A program made the position numbers and the translations under genes. The notes under the pieces are model-generated. The model saw only the letters and a program-made list of their open reading frames with translations. It did not search any database and was not told where the DNA came from. From Nonlabens sp. (GTDB taxonomy: Bacteria; Bacteroidota; Bacteroidia; Flavobacteriales; Flavobacteriaceae), in contig JAHDIQ010000006.1 of assembly GCA_020630715.1 (NCBI GenBank), positions 168,041 to 232,040 on the forward strand: a stretch of 64,000 bases of DNA. The letters run 5' to 3'. Of the stretch, positions 8,713-16,639 are shown piece after piece (positions within the stretch are counted from its first letter, which is position 1; the number at the start of each line of letters is the position of its first letter).

Positions 8713-9651
8713 ATGAAAAAGATATGGCTAGGCGCTGGAATTGTAATCGTTTTACTCATAGGCGTAAGTGCTGTGCAGCAGGATAGTGGACCATTAGAAA
8801 AATCTACAAATGAAACTCCTGCCTTAAAAGAACCTTCTAGAGTAGGTGATTACGGTGTATATTCCTTAAAATTACCTCAGACATTAGATTTTGCAGGTGA
8901 AAATGTACCATTACATCAACCAGATATTAAAGAACGCGCAGACCGTGAGTTTCTAGTAAATACCTACTGGCAGTCTAACGGTATCATGCTTATTAAAAAG
9001 TCAAAAAAGTTTTTCCCTATCATAGAACCTATTCTCGCAGAAGAAGGAATTCCAGACGATTTTAAATACCTAGCCGTTATTGAAAGTGGACTAGCTAATG
9101 TGAAATCACCAGCTGGTGCATCAGGATTCTGGCAAATTATGAAAGTGACCGGTCGTGAACTAGGTCTAGAGGTTAATGAAAACGTGGACGAACGTTACCA
9201 TCTAGAAAAAGCAACTCGCGCCGCTTGTAAATATTTAAAGCAAAGTAAAGCCCGTTTTGGTAGCTGGACGCTTGCGGCTGCAGCTTATAATGCGGGAAAC
9301 GCAGGAATCAACAAAGAGTTAGACAGACAGCAGGTAAGTGATTATTACGACCTATTACTCAATCCAGAAACGGGAAGATATATGTTTAGAATTTTAGCAT
9401 TAAAAGAAATTTTGAAAGCTCCAGAAAGCTTCGGTTTTAACGTTGCACCAGATTCTTACTACTATCAGGTTCCTACAGAAAAGAAAGCTGTGGACTTTGA
9501 AATTGATGATTTAGCCTCTTTCGCGAAAGCGAACAACATCAACTACAAGGTTTTAAAGATTCATAATCCGTGGTTAAGAGAAAACAAGCTGAACAACAAG
9601 TCTAAAAAGTTGTATCATATTGAAATTCCTCTTGCAGGATATTATGACTAG
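8713..9651 (+). CDS. Lytic transglycosylase (MltD-like), SLT domain
   Basis: Cleaves the glycan strands of peptidoglycan with formation of anhydromuramic acid. The start is placed at ATG 8713 (MKKIWLGAG), which gives a proper N-terminal hydrophobic anchor. A longer frame from 8674 would add 13 residues in front of it. The SLT domain contains the catalytic Glu124 in AVIESGLANVKSPAGASG and continues with FWQIMKVTGRELGL and AAAAYNAG. A C-terminal region of about 60 residues (LASFAKANNINYKVLKIHNPWL) resembles a LysM-like module and includes one in-frame palindrome copy read as SFAKAN. The cardiolipin synthase gene starts three bases after the stop. Confidence 0.88.
   Translation: MKKIWLGAGIVIVLLIGVSAVQQDSGPLEKSTNETPALKEPSRVGDYGVYSLKLPQTLDFAGENVPLHQPDIKERADREFLVNTYWQSNGIMLIKKSKKFFPIIEPILAEEGIPDDFKYLAVIESGLANVKSPAGASGFWQIMKVTGRELGLEVNENVDERYHLEKATRAACKYLKQSKARFGSWTLAAAAYNAGNAGINKELDRQQVSDYYDLLLNPETGRYMFRILALKEILKAPESFGFNVAPDSYYYQVPTEKKAVDFEIDDLASFAKANNINYKVLKIHNPWLRENKLNNKSKKLYHIEIPLAGYYD
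9518..9531. repeat. TTTCGCGAAAGCG palindrome copy, in CDS
   Basis: CTTTCGCGAAAGCG within the transglycosylase gene, read in frame as (S)FAKA. The surrounding sequence is not repeated. Confidence 0.88.
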
Positions 9652-9654
9652 CGC

Positions 9655-11124
9655 ATGGTAGAATGGATAGGACGTAACTGGTTTTTATGCCTACTCATTG
9701 CAAATTATGTGGTAGCTATTACCGCTGCCTTTTTCTTAATACGTAGTAATCAGAATCCACGTAAGACAGTATCTTCCTTACTATTTTTAGTAGCCTTACC
9801 TTTTATAGGCTTGGGAATTTATTACTTCTTTGGTCTAGAATATCGTAAGTCTAAGATTTTTGCACGTAAAGATCTCAATGCTCACCAGTTAATCATGGAC
9901 TGGAATAAACGGTTGCGTGTAAGTGATGATGATCTGGATAAGTATGAACAGACCTTTCTAGAAGATCGCTTAAAAATGGTGAAATTATTACGCCATAATC
10001 AGTCTGCACCGTTAACCTTAGGCAATGAACTAGAGGTCCTTATCAACGGTCGCAGTAAGTTTGATCATTTATTTGAGGATATTAAAAATACCCAGAATCA
10101 CATCCATCTAGAATATTTTATTTTTAAGGATGATCACATAGGTACAGAACTTATAGATCATTTAATTACTGCGGCAAATCGTGGTGTTAGTGTAAAGATC
10201 ATATTTGACGCTGTAGGAAGCGATTTGTCTAGAAAAGCCTTACGCAGGTTTGAAGATGCTGGAATAGAATATGAGGTATTTATGCCTGTTATATTCTCTA
10301 AATTCACTCGTAAAGCAAATTACAGGAACCACCGTAAAATCGTAGTGATCGATGGTATTATAGGTTATGTAGGTGGCGTTAATATTAGTGACGATTATGT
10401 GAATGAACCTATTAATAGAAATGGTGAATACTGGCGTGATACGCATTTACGTATAAAAGGTCATGCGGTTAAGAGCCTACAAGCGCAATGGTTACTCAAC
10501 TGGTATTTTTGTAAAGACATTGAAGATGTTTCTAACATTCCTCAAGAATACTTCCCAGAATTAGAACTACCAGAAAATAAAGCCGTTCAAATAGCCGCTA
10601 GCGGTCCAGATACAGATTGGGCTAATATTATGGAGGCTTTATTCATCGCAATTAATACTGCAGAAGAAAATGTGTACATCACAACTCCATATTTTATTCC
10701 TAATGAGGCGATACTAACATCTCTTAAAAGTGCAGCACGTAGCGGTATAGAAATCCACATCATGGTTCCTAAGAAAGGAGATAGCTGGGCAGCACGCTAT
10801 GCTAGTAGATCTTATTTTAAAGGATTACTAGAAAGTGGTATTCATTTACACTGGTATCATAAAGGAATGTTACATGCAAAAACCATGGTGGTAGACGATA
10901 AGTTTGCCACGATAGGAACTTCAAATATGGATTATCGTAGTTTTGATATCAATTTTGAGATCAACGCATTGATTTATGATCGTGAAATCGCTTTACAATT
11001 AAATAAAGAATTCCAGAATGACTTACAGCATTGTGAAGAAGTAAAATTAGACTTGTGGAATCAACGCGATAAAGTCAATAAATTTAAAGAGTCTTTTTGT
11101 AGATTGTGGTCACCATTATTATAA
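9655..11124 (+). CDS. cls: Cardiolipin synthase (ClsA-type, phospholipase D family)
   Basis: Condenses phosphatidylglycerol molecules to cardiolipin at the inner membrane. At 489 residues it has two N-terminal transmembrane segments (about 7-28 and 40-61, with the FFGLEYRK motif). Two HKD motifs follow: H226-x-K228-x4-D233 in HRKIVVID and H407-x-K409-x4-D414 in HAKTMVVD. It follows the transglycosylase gene by three bases and precedes the TauE-like gene by one base. This suggests an envelope-related operon from about 8.0 to 11.5 kb. Confidence 0.95.
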   Translation: MVEWIGRNWFLCLLIANYVVAITAAFFLIRSNQNPRKTVSSLLFLVALPFIGLGIYYFFGLEYRKSKIFARKDLNAHQLIMDWNKRLRVSDDDLDKYEQTFLEDRLKMVKLLRHNQSAPLTLGNELEVLINGRSKFDHLFEDIKNTQNHIHLEYFIFKDDHIGTELIDHLITAANRGVSVKIIFDAVGSDLSRKALRRFEDAGIEYEVFMPVIFSKFTRKANYRNHRKIVVIDGIIGYVGGVNISDDYVNEPINRNGEYWRDTHLRIKGHAVKSLQAQWLLNWYFCKDIEDVSNIPQEYFPELELPENKAVQIAASGPDTDWANIMEALFIAINTAEENVYITTPYFIPNEAILTSLKSAARSGIEIHIMVPKKGDSWAARYASRSYFKGLLESGIHLHWYHKGMLHAKTMVVDDKFATIGTSNMDYRSFDINFEINALIYDREIALQLNKEFQNDLQHCEEVKLDLWNQRDKVNKFKESFCRLWSPLL

Positions 11125-11125
11125 T

Positions 11126-11527
11126 ATGAAACCAAAAAAGAAAATGAGTTTAGAAATTATTTTATTGCTATTGCTTTTAGGGATTTTAGCAGGTTTTTTA
11201 AGCGGTAGTGTAGGAGTAGGTGGTGGCGTGATCATGGTACCATTAGCAATATGGTTTTTAGGATATTCACAGCATCAAGCGCAAGGTATGAGTCTTGCAG
11301 TTCTCGCTGTTCCCGTAACATTTATTGCGGCATATACCTACCATAAAAATGGTCATGAATTAGACTGGCGTTATGCATTAATCATCGCAGCTGCATTTGT
11401 GGTAGGTGGATATTTTGGATCTAAATTTGCCGTTAATATTAATCAGCAGTTGCTTAAAAAGATTTTTGGTGTGATATTAATTATCGTAGCGATTAAGATG
11501 ATTTTCTTTTCTGGTGCAAAAGCCTAA
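11126..11527 (+). CDS. Half-size TSUP (TauE/SafE) family membrane protein
   Basis: A 133-residue integral membrane protein with about four hydrophobic segments. The first carries GxxSGSVGVGGG followed by VPLAIWFLG, the signature repeated in each half of TauE/SafE anion exporters. Usual family members have two such halves (about 250 residues). Here only one is present, so a functional unit would need dimerisation. Half-size members are known in Bacteroidetes. The gene starts one base after cls. The substrate (sulfite, sulfonate or other anion) is unknown. Confidence 0.82.
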   Translation: MKPKKKMSLEIILLLLLLGILAGFLSGSVGVGGGVIMVPLAIWFLGYSQHQAQGMSLAVLAVPVTFIAAYTYHKNGHELDWRYALIIAAAFVVGGYFGSKFAVNINQQLLKKIFGVILIIVAIKMIFFSGAKA

Positions 11528-11599
11528 TTAATTAAGACATCGATAACAGTTTCATTTCTCGAATAGTAGTTTCTTTACGGCATAAATAAACATACTATC

Positions 11600-12439
11600 A
11601 TGAAACAATATTTCTTTTCATTATTTCTAGCAGTTGGATTAGTTACAACGGCACAAATAGAAGCACCACAGCCTAGTCCTAGCGCTATGGTAAAACAAAC
11701 AGTAGGTCTTACAGAAGTTACTTTAGAATATTCTCGTCCAGCAATGCGTGGTAGAGCAATTTTCGGTGAATTAGTTCCTTTTGATAAATTATGGCGTACA
11801 GGAGCAAATGGTAATTCTACAATTACTTTTTCTGATGATGTAATGTTGGCAGGCACTGCTGTTAAAGCAGGAACTTATGCAATTTTTACCAAGCCTGGTA
11901 AAAAATCTTGGGAAGTAATGTTATATTCTGATTATTCAAATTGGGGAACTCCACGCGATTGGGATGCCTCTAAAGTTGTTGCTACCGCAACGGTTCCAGT
12001 GCAGTCTTTAAACATGGCTCAAGAAAGCTGGACCATAACAATAGGTGAAATAGCTATGGATAAAGCACATCTACAAATGATGTGGGATAAGACATTAGTT
12101 CAAGTACCATTCACAGTTCCTACAGCAGATAAAACTCAAGCTAGTATCGATAAAGTAATGGCAGGTCCTGGTGCTAATGATTATTATCAGGCAGCAGCAT
12201 TTTATCTAGAAGCTGGAAAAGATATGAAGCAAGCGCATTCATGGATTTCTAAAGCGGTAGAGTTACGTCCTGAAGCATTCTGGATGTTTACTAGAAAATC
12301 TTTAATAGAAGAAAAAATGGGAGATGCAAAAGCTGCTGTAAAAACAGCTAAGAAAGCTCTTGAGATCGCTCAAAAAGCCGGTAATGCAGATTATGTAAAA
12401 ATTAATACTGACAATTTAAAGCGTTGGGGCGCGATGTAG
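11600..12439 (+). CDS. DUF2911 family secreted protein
   Basis: A 279-residue protein with a cleavable signal (MKQYFFSLFLAVGLVTTAQ). A DUF2911 domain follows: SAMVKQTVGLTEVTLEYSRPA (about 28-48), then RGRAIFGELVPFDKLWRTGANGN and a TFSDDVMLAG segment. The C-terminal 90 residues form two or three TPR-like helical hairpins. The function of the family is unknown. A terminator hairpin (12501-12531) lies 62 bases downstream, preceded by a compound repeat. Confidence 0.88.
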   Translation: MKQYFFSLFLAVGLVTTAQIEAPQPSPSAMVKQTVGLTEVTLEYSRPAMRGRAIFGELVPFDKLWRTGANGNSTITFSDDVMLAGTAVKAGTYAIFTKPGKKSWEVMLYSDYSNWGTPRDWDASKVVATATVPVQSLNMAQESWTITIGEIAMDKAHLQMMWDKTLVQVPFTVPTADKTQASIDKVMAGPGANDYYQAAAFYLEAGKDMKQAHSWISKAVELRPEAFWMFTRKSLIEEKMGDAKAAVKTAKKALEIAQKAGNADYVKINTDNLKRWGAM

Positions 12440-12440
12440 T

Positions 12441-12485
12441 AACGCTGTCGCGCGCTGCACTGAGCTTGTCGAAGTGAAAGCGAAA
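12441..12485. repeat. Palindrome-family copy interrupted by a CACTGAGC-type repeat
   Basis: The stretch starts like the local palindrome (ACGCTGTCGCG) and ends like it (AAAGCGAAAT). The middle is replaced by CGCTG followed by CACTGAGCTTGTCGAAGTG (12458-12476), a different short repeat also seen at 34024-34057. It looks like one repeat family inserted into, or recombined with, another. Confidence 0.6.
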
Positions 12486-12500
12486 TATCATAATTATAAA

Positions 12501-12531
12501 AACCACCTATAATATTCTAGGTGGTTTTTTT
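12501..12531 (+). terminator. Rho-independent terminator after the DUF2911 gene
   Basis: Perfect 9-bp stem AACCACCTA/TAGGTGGTT (12501-12509 and 12518-12526) with an 8-base loop, followed by a run of T. It ends the DUF2911 transcript before the sigma factor gene. Confidence 0.9.
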
Positions 12532-12589
12532 ATACCTAGACGCAACCTTTTTAAGTTTATGTTACTATATTGATATAGACTAAAAAATA

Positions 12590-13147
12590 GTGGAACTACA
12601 ACAACTCATAAGACGATGTAAAAATCAAGAACGAGACGCGCAGGAGTTACTTTATCGCAGATATAAGGATACACTATTTATTCTTTCTTTAAAATATTGT
12701 AGGTCTAGAGAACAAGCACATGATAATTTACATGATGCATTCGTTTCTATATTTCAATCGATAGATCGTTATAAAGGAACGGGTAGTTTTGAAGGCTGGA
12801 TGAAGCGTATAGTAATTAATAAAGCAATTAATAAATACAAGGATAAAACTCTTCTTAATGTGGTGCTTAATGAAGAAATTACTAAAGATGTTAGCCTTGA
12901 AGAATCCAGTTTAGAGCATCTTGAATTATCTAAAATTTTAGAATTAATACAGAAATTACCAGATCGTTATAGACTTGTCTTTAACCTATATGAACTCGAT
13001 GGGTTTACACATCAGGAAATAGCAGATGTATTGGGCATTTCTACGGGAACTTCAAAATCTAATTTACATAGATCCAAACTTATTCTTAAAGAGCAGATTA
13101 ATGCTTTAAGGTTAAATAATAAAAATTACATCAAAAATGGGAGCTAA
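12590..13147 (+). CDS. ECF-type RNA polymerase sigma-70 family factor
   Basis: A 185-residue group IV sigma factor. Region 2 includes RRYKDTLFILSLKYCRSREQAHDNLHDAF and the FEGWMKRIVINKAINKY segment. Region 4 includes LPDRYRLVFNLYELDGFTHQEIADVLGIS with the helix-turn-helix, followed by GTSKSNLHRSK. The start is a GTG (ELQQLIRRCKNQERDAQ follows), and no ATG lies nearby in frame. The next gene overlaps its 3' end by 11 bases, as is usual for a sigma factor and its membrane-bound partner. Confidence 0.9.
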   Translation: MELQQLIRRCKNQERDAQELLYRRYKDTLFILSLKYCRSREQAHDNLHDAFVSIFQSIDRYKGTGSFEGWMKRIVINKAINKYKDKTLLNVVLNEEITKDVSLEESSLEHLELSKILELIQKLPDRYRLVFNLYELDGFTHQEIADVLGISTGTSKSNLHRSKLILKEQINALRLNNKNYIKNGS

Positions 13148-14549
13148 TCACGATAACATCGGTAAGTCTATAGGAGAGAATCTTAAAGGATTAAGAGATG
13201 CTCCAGATGAAGAACTTTGGGGTCGTATTTCTGAGACTCTAGATAAGAAAAAGAAGAAGCGACTAGCACCTATTTGGTGGCTTTTTGGCGGTATAGGTAT
13301 AGGCACGTTACTTTTATTTTTAGGGACATATTTCAATGATCAACCTGGAATTGATCAAAAACAAAATCTAATTTTAAAAGAAACACTGGATTCAAGTATA
13401 GAAAATGGTAATGTAAACCACATATTAAAATCAGTTACTCATACTTCTGAAAATTCATTAATGGATACTTTAAGTAATTCATCCGTGGTTGATAATAAGG
13501 TGAACTCAAAAAATCCGAACAATTTACGTACTAGTAAATCACTAGTAATTTCAAACACACAAAAAGCTACGGAATCAGTAATCAATAGCTCATATGCCCA
13601 TGATAATGAAAAAATTACTGCAGAATTTAAACATAAAGGTGCACTTGATGAAAATCACCCAACTACAAATCCAAATTTTAGTAAAGAAAGTAAAGTGTCC
13701 TTTATTGACGAAAGTGGCACTAATAATAAGATCATTGATACCGGCAAAGAGACACGAGATTTATCGAGTAGGGATAGCCTATTAAACTTAAGAAACCTCC
13801 GTAAAGAACAGCGTAAAAAATCGATCGCAGAGAATAAAAAAGTACAAGATTTAAAAGACAGCCTTTCATCTAAGAGTAATGACTCGCCATGGAGTGTGAC
13901 ATTGATGGGTATTGGTTCGTTTTATCAAAACTTAAATAATGGAAGCGCTTTAGGTGAAATTTATAACGATTTAGATGTTACTAATAAAGCTAGTATAAAC
14001 TATGGAATGTCTTTAAATTTCAATGCAAACGATTATATCCAGTTAAGAATAGGAGTAAATCATTTAAGATTTAATCAAACTACAGTTAATATCCCTGCTA
14101 ATGCTTCTGAACTATCAAGCTTGAGAACCATATTGTATGGATCTGTGACAGAACAAGAAATTAATAACTTTCTTACTAATTCAAATCAAGAGGAAGTAGA
14201 TATTGATCAAAAATTAAATTATGTAGAAATACCGTTTGAATTTCGTGTTAGATTGAATGATGATAAATTACAATTTAGTACGATTTTGGGATGGAGTTAC
14301 ATGATGAATTTAGATAATTCATTTATTCTACGTTCTAATGATGGTGAATTAGTTTTAGGAAAACACTCTCTATTAAATGATTCTAACTTTAATATTAATG
14401 CTGGATTTGGTTTACGTAGCCCTATAGCAAAAAGACTTTATATCAATGCTGATTTAATGTTTAAATATCAACTTAGAGCCTATTCACAATTACCTGATAA
14501 TTATCCAGCCTTTTTCAATTTACAAACAGGAATTGAGTATAAATTCTAA
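13137..14549 (+). CDS. Membrane-anchored anti-sigma-like protein with C-terminal outer-membrane beta-barrel domain
   Basis: A 470-residue protein overlapping the sigma gene by 11 bases. Residues 1-42 are polar and probably cytoplasmic (LRDAPDEELWGRISETLDKKKKK). One transmembrane segment follows (about 45-65, IWWLFGGIGIGTLLLFLGTYF). Then comes a long low-complexity Ser/Asn/Lys linker (about 70-245). The last 215 residues have alternating strands ending in aromatic residues (NLQTGIEYKF), like PorT-type outer-membrane beta-barrels. By position and topology the N-terminus probably restrains the ECF sigma factor. Linking the two membranes in one chain is inferred. Similar sigma-plus-barrel pairs are common in Flavobacteria. 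Confidence 0.75.
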   Translation: MGANHDNIGKSIGENLKGLRDAPDEELWGRISETLDKKKKKRLAPIWWLFGGIGIGTLLLFLGTYFNDQPGIDQKQNLILKETLDSSIENGNVNHILKSVTHTSENSLMDTLSNSSVVDNKVNSKNPNNLRTSKSLVISNTQKATESVINSSYAHDNEKITAEFKHKGALDENHPTTNPNFSKESKVSFIDESGTNNKIIDTGKETRDLSSRDSLLNLRNLRKEQRKKSIAENKKVQDLKDSLSSKSNDSPWSVTLMGIGSFYQNLNNGSALGEIYNDLDVTNKASINYGMSLNFNANDYIQLRIGVNHLRFNQTTVNIPANASELSSLRTILYGSVTEQEINNFLTNSNQEEVDIDQKLNYVEIPFEFRVRLNDDKLQFSTILGWSYMMNLDNSFILRSNDGELVLGKHSLLNDSNFNINAGFGLRSPIAKRLYINADLMFKYQLRAYSQLPDNYPAFFNLQTGIEYKF

Positions 14550-14794
14550 GGCTTTTCACTTAATAAATTCACAGTAATAATCATTAATAACCCTAACCAG
14601 TAAAAACCCTGAACAGCCTTAATCAATAGTTGTTTTCTAGGCCTTGCCCATTCATACATACTCTTATTTAAACTAGAATAATGAGCAATGGATTTTAAAC
14701 GATTATCAATGATGTAAGCCATAAAAAAAGGCACCACAAATCTATTCCACAGATATATTACAATTACTATGACTAGTAGCTGAAATCCATTCAT
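14546..14794 (-). CDS. Small membrane protein, hypothetical
   Basis: About 82 residues with two hydrophobic segments (about 4-26 and 58-77) and a basic middle (NRLKSIAHYSSLNKSMYEWARPRKQ). The frame can be opened with TTG at 14800, but the ATG at 14794 is the better start. It begins immediately after the symporter stop (TGA at 14797-14799), so the two are cotranscribed. Its 3' end overlaps the converging beta-barrel gene by four bases. It could be an accessory subunit of the symporter; no family was recognised. Confidence 0.6.
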   Translation of the reverse strand: MNGFQLLVIVIVIYLWNRFVVPFFMAYIIDNRLKSIAHYSSLNKSMYEWARPRKQLLIKAVQGFYWLGLLMIITVNLLSEKP

Positions 14795-14796
14795 TA

Positions 14797-16518
14797 TCAA
14801 TTAAAAATATGCTCTGGATCGCTAGACTTTCCCTGCAATCCTAAAGCAATTCCTACTGTTAACAAAGCTCCTAATGGATTTAACCATAAAAATGGTAAGG
14901 TGCTTACGCCAGGAACAAACTCATCAACGCAATAGCACGCAATCACGATGGCTTCAGAAATTAGTGCCGCTATAAATATGGCGCGACCTTTTACTTTTTT
15001 AAAGTAAAAAGCGACTAAGAATATTCCTAAAATAGTTCCATAAAACAGTGATCCTATAATGTTAACCAGTTGAATCAAATTATCAAATAAAGAAACTACA
15101 CTAGCAAAACCTATGGCAATAATTCCCCACATGAGTGTGAACCATTTACTCATGCGTACGTAATGGTCATCATCTTTTTCTGGGCTGTGTTTAAATCGCT
15201 TATAAATATCTACTGCCGTAGTACTAGATAGTGCATTTAGCTCACTAGCAGTAGAACTCATCGCTGCACTTAAAATAACAGCTAATAATAATCCTATTAA
15301 TCCTTTAGGTAGATGGTTTAAGATAAAGTGAATAAAAACAAAATCCTTATCATTAGTTTCAATACCATCATCTGCCTTTTTAATAAGTTGTCTCGCTGCC
15401 TCACGATTATACTCCTCATTAATTCTAAAGAATTCAAGTCTACGTTCTAGTTTGTCTTCTGGTGCAATGAATTCTCCATTAAGCTTCTTTGCATAATCGC
15501 GTTGCATGGCTTGTTTTTCAGCTAGAATAGAGTAGTGCTGTTTTTGTAATTCCTGATATTCTGTAGCATATTCACTTTCTAGAACCGCTTTCTCTGCCGC
15601 AGGATTAAAGTTTAACGGTGTATTGTTGAATTGATAGAATACAAAAACCATCACACCTACCATAAGAATAAAGAATTGCATCGGGACTTTTAAGAGTCCA
15701 TTAAATAGCAATCCTATTCGCATTTGTTTTACAGATTTCCCTGATAAATAACGCTGTACTTGTGATTGATCTGTTCCAAAATAACTCAGCATTAAAAACG
15801 TAGCACCAAATAAAGCACTCCACACATTATAGCGATCATCTAGTGAGAAGTCAAAATCTAAGATTTTCATCTTATCTGCACTACCAGCCATGGTTAATGC
15901 ATTGTCAAATGTTACGTTATCTGGCAACTGTGTTACGATAAGTACAAATGCCGTGATCATACCAGCCATAATGACGATCATTTGTTGCTTTTGGGTAACG
16001 TTTACTGCTTTAGTTCCACCAGAAACGGTATAAATAATAACGAGAACACCTATAATGATATTCAGATATTTTAATTCCCAATCCAGTACAGCACTTAATA
16101 TAATGGCTGGTGCGTAAATGGTGATTCCAGCAGCAAGGCCACGTTGTATTAAAAATAATATGGCAGCTAGAGATCTGGTTTTTAAGTCAAAACGTTTTTC
16201 TAGAAACTCATAAGCCGTATAGACTTTTAGCTTATGGTAAATAGGAATAAAAGTGACACAAATGATAATAATCGCTATAGGTAACCCAAAGTAAAACTGA
16301 ACAAATTCTAAACCATCTGTATACGCCTGTCCTGGTGTGCTTAAAAAAGTAATCGCACTGGCTTGCGTCGCCATGACAGATAATCCTACGGTCCACCAGC
16401 GAGCATCGCCACCTTTTATGTATTCTTCACTAGTTTGTGCACCTCGTGTTTTATAAACACCATAAAGTACGATGAATGCAAGCGTAGAGCTCAGTAGGAG
16501 CCAATCAATGATTTCCAT
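14797..16518 (-). CDS. Sodium:solute symporter (SSS family)
   Basis: A 573-residue Na+-coupled transporter with about 13-14 transmembrane segments. It begins WLLLSSTLAFIVLYG and contains the family region GGDARWWTVGLSVMATQASAITFLSTPGQ and AVILSAAMSSTASELNALSS. A long charged insert (about residues 295-385, rich in Glu/Lys/Arg) separates two membrane blocks, as in Bacteroidetes relatives. The substrate is unknown. Upstream, a 44-aa membrane protein overlaps its start by 14 bases. The PIG-L deacetylase gene is 80 bases upstream and probably in the same operon. Confidence 0.92.
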   Translation of the reverse strand: MEIIDWLLLSSTLAFIVLYGVYKTRGAQTSEEYIKGGDARWWTVGLSVMATQASAITFLSTPGQAYTDGLEFVQFYFGLPIAIIIICVTFIPIYHKLKVYTAYEFLEKRFDLKTRSLAAILFLIQRGLAAGITIYAPAIILSAVLDWELKYLNIIIGVLVIIYTVSGGTKAVNVTQKQQMIVIMAGMITAFVLIVTQLPDNVTFDNALTMAGSADKMKILDFDFSLDDRYNVWSALFGATFLMLSYFGTDQSQVQRYLSGKSVKQMRIGLLFNGLLKVPMQFFILMVGVMVFVFYQFNNTPLNFNPAAEKAVLESEYATEYQELQKQHYSILAEKQAMQRDYAKKLNGEFIAPEDKLERRLEFFRINEEYNREAARQLIKKADDGIETNDKDFVFIHFILNHLPKGLIGLLLAVILSAAMSSTASELNALSSTTAVDIYKRFKHSPEKDDDHYVRMSKWFTLMWGIIAIGFASVVSLFDNLIQLVNIIGSLFYGTILGIFLVAFYFKKVKGRAIFIAALISEAIVIACYCVDEFVPGVSTLPFLWLNPLGALLTVGIALGLQGKSSDPEHIFN

Positions 16519-16639
16519 AAACGGATGTTATGATGTAAAAAATGACCGCAAACAATAGATTTGCGACGATAACGAATATGTAGAACTTATTCCAGCGTTT
16601 AGAATCGCTGGAGCTCTGTGGTGTTGATTTTTGTTCCAT
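16505..16639 (-). CDS. 44-residue single-TM protein coupled to the symporter
   Basis: ATG at 16639, TGA at 16505-16507. The product starts MEQKSTPQSSSDSKRWNKFY and continues with a strong hydrophobic helix (about 20-38: YIFVIVANLLFAVIFYIIT), ending SVYGNH. It fills the gap between the deacetylase and symporter genes. It overlaps the deacetylase 3' end by 41 bases in another frame and the symporter start by 14 bases. Such overlap at both ends suggests translational coupling. It is short enough to be missed by a 60-residue cutoff. Possibly a small symporter subunit (inference). Confidence 0.65.
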   Translation of the reverse strand: MEQKSTPQSSSDSKRWNKFYIFVIVANLLFAVIFYIITSVYGNH

